Shown here piece after piece: positions 10,070 to 20,988 of a stretch of 64,000 nt of DNA (position 1 is its first letter; each line of letters begins with the position of its first letter). Made by a program: the position numbers and the translations under genes. The notes beneath the pieces are model-generated. The model saw only the letters and a list, made by a program, of their open reading frames with translations. It was not told the origin of the DNA and ran no database searches. Source of the stretch: Lysobacteraceae bacterium PS02065 (GTDB lineage Bacteria; Pseudomonadota; Gammaproteobacteria; Xanthomonadales; Rhodanobacteraceae); NCBI GenBank assembly GCA_029959555.1, contig JASCPI010000009.1:1-64000 (forward strand). Reading direction: 5' to 3'.

Positions 10070-10519
10070 ATGACGTCCCTGCCCCCTTCGATCGAGCTGC
10101 ACCACGTCCAGGCGATCGTGCGCGCGATGCACGCCGTGGCCCAGAGCGACGGCGTGCACGCGACCGAACTCGTCATGCTGCGCGGCTTCTACGAGAGCTG
10201 CCAGCAGGACGCCGGCGCACTCGCCTCGTTCGAGGACCTCGTCGCGACGCCGTTCGATGACGACGCCGCGCGCGCGTTCGATTCGGCCGAGCGCAAGGCC
10301 GTGCTGCTGCAGTCGTGCGTGCTGCTCGCGCACGCCGACGGCAAGTACACGGCCGGCGAACGCGACGCGGTCGCCGGCATCGCCAAGGCCATCGGCGCCT
10401 CGCCCGACGAGCTCGCCGCGATCGAGGAAGGCATCGCCGACCACCTCATCCAGCAGATCTCGCGCATCGGCAACACCGATGCACTGCGCGAGGTCGCGGG
10501 CGAGCTCGCGGCGAAGTGA
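10070..10519 (+). CDS. TerB-like tellurite-resistance/stress family protein
   Basis: A 149-residue helical protein. The start ATG at 10070 follows GAGGAGA at 10058-10064. It contains the paired acidic loops typical of TerB folds: SDGVHATEL near residues 26-34 and ADGKYTAGE near 88-96, each before a helix. TerB-like proteins bind metal and are commonly linked with membrane stress and AAA ATPase modules. It is the last gene clearly belonging to the operon, with 56 bases and a stem-loop separating it from the AAA gene. No other ter genes are nearby, so tellurite resistance itself is not implied. Confidence 0.75.
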   Translation: MTSLPPSIELHHVQAIVRAMHAVAQSDGVHATELVMLRGFYESCQQDAGALASFEDLVATPFDDDAARAFDSAERKAVLLQSCVLLAHADGKYTAGERDAVAGIAKAIGASPDELAAIEEGIADHLIQQISRIGNTDALREVAGELAAK

Positions 10520-10547
10520 GTCCCCCGTAGCGTCAAGGATGGCGATC

Positions 10548-11150
10548 ATGCGGACGAACTATGTCCTCATCGACTACGAGAACGTGCAGCCGGTCTCCCT
10601 CCGGTCGTTGGATCGGGAGAACTTCAAGGTCCTCGTTTTCCTGGGAGAGAACCAGAAGAAGATCAGCGTCGAGTTCGCCTCATCCCTGCAAGGACTCGGC
10701 GAACGGGCACAGTACGTGACGATCTCGGGCAATGGGCCCAATGCGCTCGACTTCCATATCGCGTTCTATATCGGCGAACTTGCCGCAGCCGATCCGAAAG
10801 GCTTCTTTCACATCATTTCCAAGGATTCCGGGTTCGATCCGCTTGTAGCGCATCTCAAGACAAGGGATATCTTTTCCCGAAGATCGGTAGACATAGGCGA
10901 CATTCCCGCACTGAAGGCGGAATCGGTCGGAAAGCCACCAGCAAGCGACGAGCGACAGTCGAAGATCATCGTCGACCTCAGGAAGCGCGGGGCAGCCAAG
11001 CCTCGCAGCATCGCCACCCTGAAGAACGCCATCAACACCTTGTTCCAGAAAACCATGGACAGCACAGAGCTGGATGCCTGCGTCAGGCAGCTGCAGGACG
11101 CCGGCGTGGTTCTCGTGTCGGGAACGAAGGTGTCCTATGCGCTGCCCTGA
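10548..11150 (+). CDS. PIN/NYN-like nuclease-fold protein with C-terminal helical domain
   Basis: A 200-residue protein. AAGGA at 10535-10539 places the start at ATG 10548 rather than the in-frame ATG at 10539. Residues 1-120 resemble PIN-like/NYN ribonuclease domains, with acidic positions in LIDYEN, NALDFHI and SKDSGFD that could form the metal site. Residues 125-200 look like a small winged-helix or LOTUS-type RNA-binding domain. The region has visibly lower GC and different codon use from its neighbours (AAG/AAA, ATC and TTC where they use GC-rich codons), suggesting transfer. It follows the TerB-like gene by 28 bases, but membership of that operon is uncertain. Confidence 0.7.
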   Translation: MRTNYVLIDYENVQPVSLRSLDRENFKVLVFLGENQKKISVEFASSLQGLGERAQYVTISGNGPNALDFHIAFYIGELAAADPKGFFHIISKDSGFDPLVAHLKTRDIFSRRSVDIGDIPALKAESVGKPPASDERQSKIIVDLRKRGAAKPRSIATLKNAINTLFQKTMDSTELDACVRQLQDAGVVLVSGTKVSYALP

Positions 11151-11197
11151 GCATGCCGCATGCCGCTGGACCCACACCGACTCCGCTCGGGAATCCC

Positions 11198-11935
11198 ATG
11201 CACGCCCCACGCGGTGACTTCGCCCACGGCTGGCGCTGGGGCGAGCTGCTGACGACGGTCGCGCTCGGCGCGGTGATCCTCGTCGCGTGGCGACTGCCGT
11301 ATGCCGAGGTCGTCGCGTACCCGTTCCGGCTGTTCGCGACGTTCGTGCACGAGCTCTCGCACGGCCTCGCCGCGGTCGCGACGGGCGGGCGCTTCGAGCG
11401 CTTCCTCGTGCATGCCGACCTTTCGGGCACGGCGTGGTCGGCCGGCGGCATCCGCTGGATCGTCGCGAGCGCGGGCTATGTCGGCTGCGCGCTCGCGGGC
11501 AACGTGCTGATCGTGCTCGCCGCGCGGCGCGTGTCCTCGCGCGGGCTGCTCGTCGTGATCGGCGTCGCGCTCGCGCTGGCCTGCCTCGTGTTCGTGCGCA
11601 ACGCGTTCGGACTCGCGACCGGGCTCGCGCTGGCCGCGGCGCTCGTGCTCGCCGGCTGGCGGCTCGCCGCGGGCTGGCGCGACGCGTTCCTGCTCGTGCT
11701 CGCCGTGCAGCTCGTGCTCGACGGCTTCAACAGCCTGCTCGATCTCGTGATGCTCGCGGGCGATGCGAGCGTGCACACCGATGCACGCACACTGGCCGAA
11801 CTGAGCGGCCTGCCGGCGATCCTGTGGGCGCTGCTGTGGTCGGCGCTGTCGCTCGCGATGCTCGTCGCGAGCCTGCGCGTGGCCTATCGTGGACCCCGCG
11901 GCACGCCGCCTCAGCGCAGCGTCGCGTCCTCGTAA
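11198..11935 (+). CDS. M50B-like membrane metallopeptidase family protein
   Basis: A 245-residue polytopic membrane protein. The start ATG at 11198 has GGGA at 11189-11192; an in-frame start at 11153 exists without support. The zinc-protease motif is HELSH at residues 51-55 within FVHELSHGLAAVATGG, at the end of the first membrane helix, as in M50B peptidases. Five or six further hydrophobic segments follow. A second metal ligand, usually an Asp late in the protein, could be in LVLDGFNSLLDLV near residue 175. The substrate is unknown. Its 3' end overlaps the convergent ribB gene by 25 bases (11911-11935). Confidence 0.75.
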   Translation: MHAPRGDFAHGWRWGELLTTVALGAVILVAWRLPYAEVVAYPFRLFATFVHELSHGLAAVATGGRFERFLVHADLSGTAWSAGGIRWIVASAGYVGCALAGNVLIVLAARRVSSRGLLVVIGVALALACLVFVRNAFGLATGLALAAALVLAGWRLAAGWRDAFLLVLAVQLVLDGFNSLLDLVMLAGDASVHTDARTLAELSGLPAILWALLWSALSLAMLVASLRVAYRGPRGTPPQRSVASS

Positions 11936-13008
11936 CCGACCACGTCGAGATCGAAACCGGCGAGGCCGACCAGCTTGCGCGGCGTACCGAGCACGCGCAG
12001 GTGGCGCACGCCGAGGTCGCAGAGGATCTGCGCGCCGAGCCCGTGGCGGCGCCATTCGCGTGCCGGATCGGCCGCCGTCGGCACGATGCCGGCGAGGCCG
12101 TCGAGCAGTGCTTCGCTCTCGCCCGCCTCGCTGAGCACGACGACCACGCCGCGCCCTTCGTCGGCGACGCGGCGCAGGGCCGAGGTCACCGTCATGCCGA
12201 GGTCGTCGCGCTGCACGTGCAGCACGTCCGAGAGCGTGTTGCGCACGTGCACGCGCGTCAGCACGGGCGTGCCGTCGTCGACCGTGCCGCGCACGAGCGC
12301 GAAATGCAGCGTGCGCTGGACGACGTCGCGGTAGACGACGAGGCGGAACGCGCCGAACTCGGTATCGACCGCGGCATCGCGCACGCGCTCGACGGTCTTC
12401 TCGGTCTGCAGGCGGTAGCGGATCAGATCGGCGATCGTGCCGATGCGCAGGCCGTGACGCTTCGCGAACGCCTCGAGCGCGGGACGCCGCGCCATCGTGC
12501 CGTCCTCGGCGAGCACCTCGACGAGCACGCCGGCCGGCTCGAGGCCGGCCATCGCGGCGAGGTCGCAGGCCGCCTCGGTATGGCCCGCGCGCACGAGCAC
12601 GCCGCCGGGCTGCGCGGTGAGCGGGAAGATGTGGCCGGGCTGCGAGAGATGCTCGGGACGCGCGTCGGGCGCGACCGCGGTGCGGATCGTGTGGGCACGG
12701 TCGTAGGCCGAGATGCCTGTGGTGACGCCTTCGGCGGCCTCGATGGACACGGTGAAGTTGGTGTGATGCGGCGAGGTGTTGTCGAGCACCATCGGCTTGA
12801 GGCCGAGCTGGCGGCAGCGTGCCGCGGTCAGCGACAGGCAGACGAGGCCGCGCGCCTCGCGCACCATGAAGTTGATGTCCTCGGGCCGCACCTTGCCCGC
12901 GGCCATGACGAGGTCGCCCTCGTTCTCGCGATCCTCGTCGTCGAGGATGACGACCATGCGCCCGGCGCGGATATCGTCGAGGATGTCGGGAATCGTGTCG
13001 AAGCTCAT
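11911..13008 (-). CDS. ribB: 3,4-dihydroxy-2-butanone-4-phosphate synthase with degenerate GTP cyclohydrolase II domain (RibBX type)
   Basis: A 365-residue riboflavin enzyme that makes dihydroxybutanone phosphate from ribulose 5-phosphate. Residues 1-205 are an intact RibB domain (DDEDRENEGDLVMAA; PGHIFPL; HTEAACDLA). Residues 210-365 align with GTP cyclohydrolase II but lack its zinc site: where the family has a Cys followed by a CxC pair in the VHSECLTGD...CDCG segment, this protein has VHVRNTLSD...VQRDD with no Cys, and the QEGRGIGL loop is also lost. Such RibBX proteins are known in other gammaproteobacteria to lack cyclohydrolase activity, so a separate RibA must be elsewhere. The start is taken at MSFDTI; in-frame ATGs lie 9 and 30 bases upstream. 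Confidence 0.9.
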   Translation of the reverse strand: MSFDTIPDILDDIRAGRMVVILDDEDRENEGDLVMAAGKVRPEDINFMVREARGLVCLSLTAARCRQLGLKPMVLDNTSPHHTNFTVSIEAAEGVTTGISAYDRAHTIRTAVAPDARPEHLSQPGHIFPLTAQPGGVLVRAGHTEAACDLAAMAGLEPAGVLVEVLAEDGTMARRPALEAFAKRHGLRIGTIADLIRYRLQTEKTVERVRDAAVDTEFGAFRLVVYRDVVQRTLHFALVRGTVDDGTPVLTRVHVRNTLSDVLHVQRDDLGMTVTSALRRVADEGRGVVVVLSEAGESEALLDGLAGIVPTAADPAREWRRHGLGAQILCDLGVRHLRVLGTPRKLVGLAGFDLDVVGYEDATLR

Positions 13009-13052
13009 GCGTGGCATCCGGTGCGACGCGCCGTGCACGGCGCGCGGGAAGG

Positions 13053-13661
13053 TCAGTCGCGGGCGTCCGCGGGAATCGAGGCGAGGCGCTCGGCATAGCG
13101 CGCCATGAGGTCGACCTCGAGATTGACGCGGTCACCGGCGCGGCGTGCACCGAACGTCGTCACGGCCTGCGTGTGCGGGATCAGGTTGATGCCGAAGCGC
13201 ATGCCGTCGACCTCGTTGACGGTGAGGCTGACGCCGTCGAGGCAGACCGAACCCTTCGCGGCGATGTAGCGCGCGAGCGCGGCCGGCACCTCGAAGGTCC
13301 AGCGTTGCGAGCGCGCGTCGTCGTGCACCTCGACGACCGTCGCGAGGCCGTCGACGTGGCCGGAGACGAGATGCCCTCCGAGGCGGTCGCTCAACCGCAG
13401 CGCCTTCTCGAGGTTGACCGTGTCGCCGACCTGCAGCGCGCCGAGCGTCGTGTGCTCGAGCGTCTCGACCGACACGTCGGCCGCGAACGTCGCCGCGGTG
13501 ACGTCGAGCGCGGTCAGGCAGACGCCAGCGACCGCGATGCTGTCGCCTTCGCGCACGTCGTCGAGGCCGAGCGCCGCGGCCTCGACGATGAGGCGGCGGT
13601 CGCCGCCGCGCGGTTCGCTCATCGCGATGTGGCCGAGGGCCTGGATGATGCCGGTGAACAT
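13053..13661 (-). CDS. ribE: riboflavin synthase, alpha subunit
   Basis: A 202-residue enzyme that dismutates two 6,7-dimethyl-8-ribityllumazine molecules to riboflavin. It begins MFTGIIQALG, the family's N terminus, preceded by AGG. The two internal lumazine-binding repeats are visible: SVETLEHTTLG with NLEKAL and GGHLVSGHVDG, then GVSLTVNEV with INLIPHTQ. Length is normal. It follows ribD by 8 bases and precedes ribB by 44, in the common order nrdR-ribD-ribE-ribB. Some annotations call this gene ribC. Confidence 0.95.
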   Translation of the reverse strand: MFTGIIQALGHIAMSEPRGGDRRLIVEAAALGLDDVREGDSIAVAGVCLTALDVTAATFAADVSVETLEHTTLGALQVGDTVNLEKALRLSDRLGGHLVSGHVDGLATVVEVHDDARSQRWTFEVPAALARYIAAKGSVCLDGVSLTVNEVDGMRFGINLIPHTQAVTTFGARRAGDRVNLEVDLMARYAERLASIPADARD

Positions 13662-13669
13662 GGTGGACC

Positions 13670-14788
13670 TCATTCCTCGGGGCGCAGCAGCAGGCGTTCG
13701 TCGTGGCCGACCTGGCGCCGGTCGACGACACGCAGGCGCGGGCGGTCGACCATGTCGGCAAGCGCCGGCAGTGCGAACAGGCCGCGTGCCGTGTCGCCGA
13801 GCAGCACCGGCGCGACGTAGACGAGCATCTCGTCGACGAGGCCCGCCGCGAACAGCGCGCCCGACAGCGTCGCGCCGGCCTCGACCTGGACCTCGTTGGC
13901 ACCGCGTGCCGCGAGCAGCGTCATGACCGCCTGCAGATCGAGCCGGCCCGAGCGCATTTCAACCGTCGCGCGCTCGACCGCGGCAAACCGCGCGTCGACC
14001 TCGAGGCCGTCGCGGTGCACGAACAGCGTCGGCGCGTGGCCGTCGAGCACGTGCGCGCCGGCGGGCGTGGCGAGGTCGGCGTCGAGCACGACCCGCAACG
14101 GGGCGACGGTGCCGGCCGCTGCGTCGACGCCGGGCGTATCGATGCCGTCGAGGCGCAGGGTGAGGCGCGGATCGTCGGCGAGCACGGTCCCGCGCCCGGT
14201 CAGCAGCACCGAGCTGCGCGCGCGCCAGCGCTGCACGTCGGCACGCGCGGCCTCGCCGGTGATCCATTGCGAGCGGCCGTCGGCGAGCGCGGTGCGCGCA
14301 TCGAGGCTCGCACCGAGCTTGACGCGTACCCAGGGCCGGCCACGTTCTACGCGCGAGAAGAATCCCCGGTTGAGCTCGCGTGCCTCGCGCTCCATGAGGC
14401 CGAGCTCGACGACGATGCCTGCCGCGCGCAGGCGGTCGAGTGCACCGCCGTCGCGCTGGAATGCATCGCGCGCGGCGACGACGACGCGTGCGACGCCGGC
14501 GGCGACCAGTGCGTCCGCGCACGGCGGCGTGCGTCCGTGCAGGCCGCAGGGTTCGAGCGTGACGTAGGCGGTCGCCCCGTGCGCGCGGTCACCGGCGTCG
14601 CGCAGCGCGTCCACCTCGGCATGTGGTTCGCCGGCGCGCTGGTGCCAGCCCGTGCCGACGACCGCGTCGGCGTGCGCGATCACGCAGCCGACGCGCGGAT
14701 TCGGAGCCGTGGAATGCAGACCGCGCGCGGCGAGGCGCAGCGCGTGCGCCATGTGCGCGTGGTCGAGCGCGGAGAACGGGCCCGCCAT
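13670..14788 (-). CDS. ribD: bifunctional pyrimidine deaminase/reductase RibD
   Basis: A 372-residue enzyme for the second and third steps of riboflavin synthesis. The N-terminal deaminase domain has the zinc site HAE (PHAEVDAL) and PCGLHGRTPPC; the C-terminal reductase domain begins near residue 150 (RPWVRVKLGASLDARTA) and contains the conserved SQWITG and EAGATLSGAL segments. The start is taken at MAGPFSALDH, 7 bases after the nrdR stop; a longer frame upstream overlaps nrdR and is not family sequence. Confidence 0.94.
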   Translation of the reverse strand: MAGPFSALDHAHMAHALRLAARGLHSTAPNPRVGCVIAHADAVVGTGWHQRAGEPHAEVDALRDAGDRAHGATAYVTLEPCGLHGRTPPCADALVAAGVARVVVAARDAFQRDGGALDRLRAAGIVVELGLMEREARELNRGFFSRVERGRPWVRVKLGASLDARTALADGRSQWITGEAARADVQRWRARSSVLLTGRGTVLADDPRLTLRLDGIDTPGVDAAAGTVAPLRVVLDADLATPAGAHVLDGHAPTLFVHRDGLEVDARFAAVERATVEMRSGRLDLQAVMTLLAARGANEVQVEAGATLSGALFAAGLVDEMLVYVAPVLLGDTARGLFALPALADMVDRPRLRVVDRRQVGHDERLLLRPEE

Positions 14789-14795
14789 CGCCGGC

Positions 14796-15317
14796 TCAGG
14801 ACTTGCGCTTGCGCGCCGCGACCGCTTCGGCAAGCAGCGGCAGCTGCAGGCCTTCGATGACCGGCAGGTCACGCTCGAGGCGCTCGATCTCCTCGCGGAA
14901 CGCCTGCACGTCCTCGAAGCTGCGGTAGACCGAGGCGAAGCGTACGTAGGCGACCTGGTCGAGCTTCTTGAGCTCGCGCATGACGAGTTCGCCGACGCGC
15001 AGCGACGGCACCTCGCGTTCGCCGCTGCGGCGCAGGTCGTCGATCACCGCGCGCACCGCGGCGTCGACACGGTCGCTCGCGACCGGGCGCTTCTGCAGCG
15101 CGCGGTAGAAGCTCGTGCGCAGCTTGTGTTCGTCGAAGGCCTCTCGTCGGTCGTCGGTCTTGACCACGGCCGGCAGCTTGATCTCGGCCGTCTCGAACGT
15201 GTTGAAGCGCTCGCCGCACTGCGGGCACTCGCGGCGACGGCGGATCGTCGCGCCGTCGTCGGAGACGCGCGAATCGATCACGCGCGTGTCCTCGTGCGTG
15301 CAGAACGGGCAATGCAT
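14796..15317 (-). CDS. nrdR: transcriptional regulator NrdR
   Basis: A 173-residue repressor of ribonucleotide reductase genes. The N-terminal zinc ribbon has CPFC at residues 3-6 and CPQC at 31-34, and begins [17 protein letters not shown], the family signature. An ATP-cone domain covers about residues 49-139 and senses ATP/dATP. It lies between glyA and ribD in the arrangement common in gammaproteobacteria. The 75-base gap to glyA contains two stem-loops. Confidence 0.97.
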   Translation of the reverse strand: MHCPFCTHEDTRVIDSRVSDDGATIRRRRECPQCGERFNTFETAEIKLPAVVKTDDRREAFDEHKLRTSFYRALQKRPVASDRVDAAVRAVIDDLRRSGEREVPSLRVGELVMRELKKLDQVAYVRFASVYRSFEDVQAFREEIERLERDLPVIEGLQLPLLAEAVAARKRKS

Positions 15318-15341
15318 CAGCGTGCCGCCTCCGCTGCGGCG

Positions 15342-15389
15342 GTCGTCCGCGTCACCGCGGACGACGGGGTATCGAGGTCGCGGGCGACC
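15342..15389 (-). terminator. two stem-loops between glyA and nrdR
   Basis: The first in transcription order pairs GGTCGC with GCGACC (15376-15389). The second is a perfect 10-bp stem, GTCGTCCGCG with CGCGGACGAC, and a 4-nt loop (15342-15365). Neither has a T-run. They fill the gap after the glyA stop and may reduce read-through into nrdR-rib. Confidence 0.5.
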
Positions 15390-15392
15390 GTA

Positions 15393-16646
15393 TCAGCCAT
15401 ACACCGGATAACGCTTGCACTGCGCCGTGACCTTGGCGCGCACGTCGGCGATCACCGCGTCGTCGTTCGGCGCGTCGAGCACGTCGCAGATCCACTGCGC
15501 GAGCTCGGTGCAGTCGGCCTCGGTGTAACCGCGCGTGGTGACGGCCGGCGTGCCGATGCGCAGGCCCGAGGTCACGAACGGCTTGCGCGGATCGTTCGGC
15601 ACCGAGTTCTTGTTGACCGTGATGTGGGCCTTGCCGAGCGCCTCTTCCGCGTCCTTGCCGCTGACGTCCTTGCCGATCATGTCGACCAGCATGAGGTGGT
15701 TCTCGGTGCCGCCCGAGACGATGCGGTAGCCGCGCTCGATGATGACCTTCGCCATCGCCTTGGCGTTCTTGACGACCTGCTGCTGGTAGGTCGTGAACGC
15801 GGGTTCCAGCGCCTCCTTGAACGCGACCGCCTTGGCCGCGATCACGTGCATGAGCGGGCCGCCCTGGATGCCCGGGAACACGATCGACTGCAGCTTCTTC
15901 TCGATCTCCTCGCCCGCACCCTTGGCGACGATGATGCCGCCGCGCGGACCGCGCAGCGTCTTGTGCGTGGTCGAGGTCACGACGTGCGCGTGCGGCACCG
16001 GGTTCGGGTAGACGCCCGCCGCGACGAGGCCGGCGACGTGCGCCATGTCGACGAACAGGTAGGCGCCGACCTTGTCGGCGATCGCGCGGAAGCGCGCCCA
16101 GTCCACGACCTGCGAATACGCCGAGAAACCCGCGACGACCATCTTCGGCTTGTGCTCGAGCGCGAGGCGCTCGACCTCGTCGTAGTCGATCAGACCGGCG
16201 TCGTTGACGCCGTACTGCACGGCGTTGAACAGCTTGCCCGAAGCGTTGACCTTGGCGCCGTGGGTGAGGTGGCCGCCGTGGGCGAGGCTCATGCCGAGGA
16301 TCGTGTCGCCCGGCTGCAGCAGCGCGAAGTAGACCGCCTGGTTGGCCTGCGAGCCCGAATGCGGCTGCACATTGGCGTAATCGGCGCCGTAGAGCTGCTT
16401 GACGCGCTCGATGGCGAGGCGCTCGGCGACGTCGACGTACTCGCAGCCGCCGTAGTAGCGCTTGCCGGGGTAGCCCTCGGCGTACTTGTTGGTGAGCTGG
16501 CTGCCCTGCGCCTCGAGCACGCGCGGGCTGCAGTAGTTCTCCGAGGCGATGAGCTCGACGTGGTCTTCCTGACGCTGCGCCTCGGCGGCGATCGCGCCGG
16601 CCAGTTCAGGGTCGAAGCCTTCGATACGCGAATCCCTCGGAAACAT
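15393..16646 (-). CDS. glyA: serine hydroxymethyltransferase
   Basis: A 417-residue PLP enzyme interconverting serine and glycine with tetrahydrofolate, the main source of one-carbon units. It starts [15 protein letters not shown] and has the PLP lysine in [13 protein letters not shown], the GKRYYGG substrate loop and the folate-side [14 protein letters not shown] segment. Length is normal for bacteria. It is the first gene of the glyA-nrdR-rib run. A possible -10 (TAACAT, complement of 16682-16687) lies upstream but without a clear -35. Confidence 0.97.
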   Translation of the reverse strand: MFPRDSRIEGFDPELAGAIAAEAQRQEDHVELIASENYCSPRVLEAQGSQLTNKYAEGYPGKRYYGGCEYVDVAERLAIERVKQLYGADYANVQPHSGSQANQAVYFALLQPGDTILGMSLAHGGHLTHGAKVNASGKLFNAVQYGVNDAGLIDYDEVERLALEHKPKMVVAGFSAYSQVVDWARFRAIADKVGAYLFVDMAHVAGLVAAGVYPNPVPHAHVVTSTTHKTLRGPRGGIIVAKGAGEEIEKKLQSIVFPGIQGGPLMHVIAAKAVAFKEALEPAFTTYQQQVVKNAKAMAKVIIERGYRIVSGGTENHLMLVDMIGKDVSGKDAEEALGKAHITVNKNSVPNDPRKPFVTSGLRIGTPAVTTRGYTEADCTELAQWICDVLDAPNDDAVIADVRAKVTAQCKRYPVYG

Positions 16647-16696
16647 CGTGTGACCAGCCTTGCGACAGGGGAAAGACGCCCATGTTACCGCGTTCG

Positions 16697-16722
16697 GGCG
16701 GGCGGCCCCAAAGCCGCCCGCC
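16697..16722 (-). terminator. strong hairpin after the DUF1566-CotH gene
   Basis: A perfect 10-bp stem (GGCGGGCGGC with GCCGCCCGCC) and 6-nt loop, 7 bases after the stop codon of the secreted CotH-type gene and 50 bases before the glyA start. There is no T-run, but stability and position suggest a terminator. Confidence 0.6.
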
Positions 16723-16728
16723 GCAGCC

Positions 16729-19062
16729 TCACAGGTTGGCGTCGAGCCAGGCGATGCGCTGGCGCAGCCAGTCCTTGACGAAGCCGACCTCGCCCGCGTG
16801 CGAGCCCGCGAACACCGGGTTCGGCCAGACGTAGCGGTCGAGGATCGGCCAGCGCGCGAAGTTGGCATCCGGAGCGCTGCCGAGACCCGCGGCGGACGCC
16901 TCGATCCAGGCCGGCAGCGTATCGACGTGCCGCGCGCGCACGGCCTGCCAGCGCATGCGCACGCGAGACGCGAAGGCCGGATCCTGGAACAGGCGCGCGT
17001 ACCAGATGCCGTTGCGGATGTGCCAGCCCTCCGGATCGGGACCGACACCGTAATCGACGTTGCCGGCGGCCAGGTCGTAGTCCCACAGCGGCCCGCGGAA
17101 GAGCTTCCCGCCGCGCGGCTTGTACTGCCAGATGCTCGAGTACGAGGCCGCATCCTGGTTGCGGAACAGCTCGTTGACGAGGAACCAGTCGATGAAGCTG
17201 TCGACGTCGATCCACGCCGCATAGCCGGTGGCAGGATCGGCGAACGTGGCCGCGTGGATCGCGTCCTCGGTGTCGCGCAGGTAGCCCGCGATGTAGTCCA
17301 GCTGCTGCGGGACCGCCGGCACGTGTCCCGGGGCCTGCACGCAGACGGGAACGTCGCGCGGCGTCTCGAACAGCACCTCGCAGTCACGTCGGCTGTCGAT
17401 CTCGAGCAGGTAGCCCCCGCTGACGACCTCCGGTGAGACGTCGTCCTCGTCGAGTTCGTCGATCGCCACGCGTGCCGGATCGACCTCGATCTTCTCGACC
17501 AGCTGGTAGATGCCGACCTCGTCGCCGTTGAGCCGCAGCGTGACCATGCGCGCACGCGGCGTCCACGCCATCCCGAGGCGCTCGCCGAACTGGAACGCCG
17601 CGGCGGTGCGCAGCAGGCTCTTGTCGGCGTAGTTGGCCAACAGGTTCCAGTCCTTGTGCGCCGGCATGCCGAGCAGGCCGGCACGCTGGTCGAGCTTGAG
17701 GCGGTAGGGCTTCTTCGGCATGCCCCAGGTCGAGTTGCCGCGGCCGCGGATGCGCAGCGTGCCGGCGTAGCTCGCGCTCCCGTCGGCGAGCGTGATCGTC
17801 ATCGAGGCATCGACGTAGTCCTCGGTCGAGGTGATCGGCACGCCGCCGACGGTCGTGACGACGACCTGCGGCAAGGTGATGGTGGGCGGTGGCGGATCCG
17901 AGGGCCGATCGAACCCCGCGTCGAACAGCGCGTCGCGAGGCACCGCGACCGTCACCGCGGCGATCGTCCGCACGAGACGCACGCGCGCCGGAGCCTGCTT
18001 GTCGTAGGCGAGCAGATCGCCGCTGCCGAAGAAGACTGCCCAGGCCGCGTGGGCGTCAGCGGCATAGCTCGTGGTGGTCCAGTGCGCAGCGGGCCATGTG
18101 CGCGGGAACATCGTCGCGTCGATCGCGGGCTGCACGCGCGCACGGTCGACCAGCGTGGCGAGCTCCTTGGCGTTCGGCACGCGCCAGTCCGCATGGCCGA
18201 GCCAGTTCGACGCGTTGCGCGCACGTGCCGCATCCATCGCCTGCGACCAGCCGTGCTTCTCGGGCTCTCCCGAACAGGCCGCACCGGTTTGGCCAAGCGC
18301 GCAGCGCGTCCACATGAGCCCGTGCTGCGTGTCGCTCACCGTGCCGTCGCCGTGATCGACGAGTACCGCACCGGCGCCGCCGCCGGCCACGGCGCGAACG
18401 GCGGCCGTCGACGCACGCAGGCCCGTCGCGACGAAACCCGCACCGAAGTCGACGTTCCAGGCCCGCGTGGCGGATGCTTCCGGGTTGCGGTCGCGCTGTG
18501 CGGTCCAGTGCGCGCTCGCCGGCGTCGCTGGGAAGTAGCCGGTGTCGACAGCCGGTCCCTGCTCGTCGAAATGGACGAGCCCGAGCAGCTCACCGGTATC
18601 CGGAAGGCGCCAGTCGCTTCGGCCGCACAGGACCGAGGCCGAGAGCGCCGCGGCGTTCTGACGCGCAGCCTCCCAGCCCGTGACGGGATCGACGTCGACG
18701 CTCCAGACCAGGCCCGTCACGTTGTCGCGCGTGCAGCGCCACAGGGGCACGGCCGCGCTCGCGGGAAGCACCGCGCCCTCCACGCCCAGTTTGGTGAAGT
18801 CGAAACCGGCCGCACCCGCGCCGATCTTGATCAGAGTTCCCCCGGCGGCGGCGAGGTCGCGCCCGACGTTCGCATCCTGTGCGCTGGCGAATGTCGACCC
18901 GCTGCAGGCGATCGGCATGCCGTCCATGGCGTAGCAGGCGGTCTGGCCGGTGTCGTTGAGACGCTGCGGCAACGCGTGCACCGCCGCGGAGGCGGCAGCA
19001 GCCAGCGTCGAGGCCATGAGAGAAAGCACCGGCATGTGCCGACGCGGGGTTCCGGATTCCAT
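16729..19062 (-). CDS. secreted DUF1566 (Lcl C-terminal) and CotH kinase-like fusion protein
   Basis: A 777-residue exported protein. The start with MESGTPRRH gives a signal peptide with a basic N terminus (cleavage near residue 30); GGAG lies upstream, and an ATG nine codons in is possible. Two DUF1566/Lcl domains, C-lectin-like folds recognised by TGLVWS...[13 protein letters not shown] and GLMWTRC...[13 protein letters not shown], occupy about residues 35-215 and 220-360. A CotH-type domain follows from about 400 ([44 protein letters not shown]-like [11 protein letters not shown]). CotH proteins are atypical protein kinases of spore coats and secreted proteins. The junction holds ALFDAGFD, like the ends of other secreted proteins here. 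Confidence 0.82.
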   Translation of the reverse strand: MESGTPRRHMPVLSLMASTLAAAASAAVHALPQRLNDTGQTACYAMDGMPIACSGSTFASAQDANVGRDLAAAGGTLIKIGAGAAGFDFTKLGVEGAVLPASAAVPLWRCTRDNVTGLVWSVDVDPVTGWEAARQNAAALSASVLCGRSDWRLPDTGELLGLVHFDEQGPAVDTGYFPATPASAHWTAQRDRNPEASATRAWNVDFGAGFVATGLRASTAAVRAVAGGGAGAVLVDHGDGTVSDTQHGLMWTRCALGQTGAACSGEPEKHGWSQAMDAARARNASNWLGHADWRVPNAKELATLVDRARVQPAIDATMFPRTWPAAHWTTTSYAADAHAAWAVFFGSGDLLAYDKQAPARVRLVRTIAAVTVAVPRDALFDAGFDRPSDPPPPTITLPQVVVTTVGGVPITSTEDYVDASMTITLADGSASYAGTLRIRGRGNSTWGMPKKPYRLKLDQRAGLLGMPAHKDWNLLANYADKSLLRTAAAFQFGERLGMAWTPRARMVTLRLNGDEVGIYQLVEKIEVDPARVAIDELDEDDVSPEVVSGGYLLEIDSRRDCEVLFETPRDVPVCVQAPGHVPAVPQQLDYIAGYLRDTEDAIHAATFADPATGYAAWIDVDSFIDWFLVNELFRNQDAASYSSIWQYKPRGGKLFRGPLWDYDLAAGNVDYGVGPDPEGWHIRNGIWYARLFQDPAFASRVRMRWQAVRARHVDTLPAWIEASAAGLGSAPDANFARWPILDRYVWPNPVFAGSHAGEVGFVKDWLRQRIAWLDANL

Positions 19063-19204
19063 GGGGGCGCGCTCCGTGTCGTGGCACGGCCCCTGGACTC
19101 CCCCCGGAGGATGAGCAGGTTAGCGCCTCCAAGGCCCCGGTGCAGCGACGGGCTTCGCGGCGGGCGGCATCGGGACGACACGACGGCGACGCGCCGGCCC
19201 GAAC

Positions 19205-19233
19205 GTGACGCGATGGCGCCGCTCGGGGATAAT
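19205..19233 (+). promoter_or_regulatory. sigma70-type promoter of ettA
   Basis: GTGACG at 19205-19210 and GATAAT at 19228-19233 with 17-bp spacing match the -35 and -10 consensus at four and five of six positions. The start of transcription would be near 19240, leaving a leader of about 28 bases before the ettA ATG. Confidence 0.55.
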
Positions 19234-19267
19234 CGCCGGCTTCCCATTCCACCGGCTCGAGCTCGCG

Positions 19268-20929
<1,662 letters not shown>

Positions 20930-20940
20930 CCACGCCCGCG

Positions 20941-20964
20941 CGGGACCGGCACGTGCCGGTCCCG
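20941..20964. other. perfect 24-bp palindrome between ettA and pyrF
   Basis: CGGGACCGGCAC is followed directly by its reverse complement. It lies 11 bases after the ettA stop and 12 before the pyrF ribosome binding site. As RNA it would be a strong hairpin without a T-run; it may be a terminator or attenuator of ettA-pyrF read-through. Confidence 0.6.
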
Positions 20965-20988
20965 CGCCTGCGGCGCGAGGAGACCACG

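Noticed and set aside
10070..10519. Tellurite resistance operon
   Set aside because: Only one TerB-like gene is present, with no terZACDE companions, so the name refers to fold and not to resistance.
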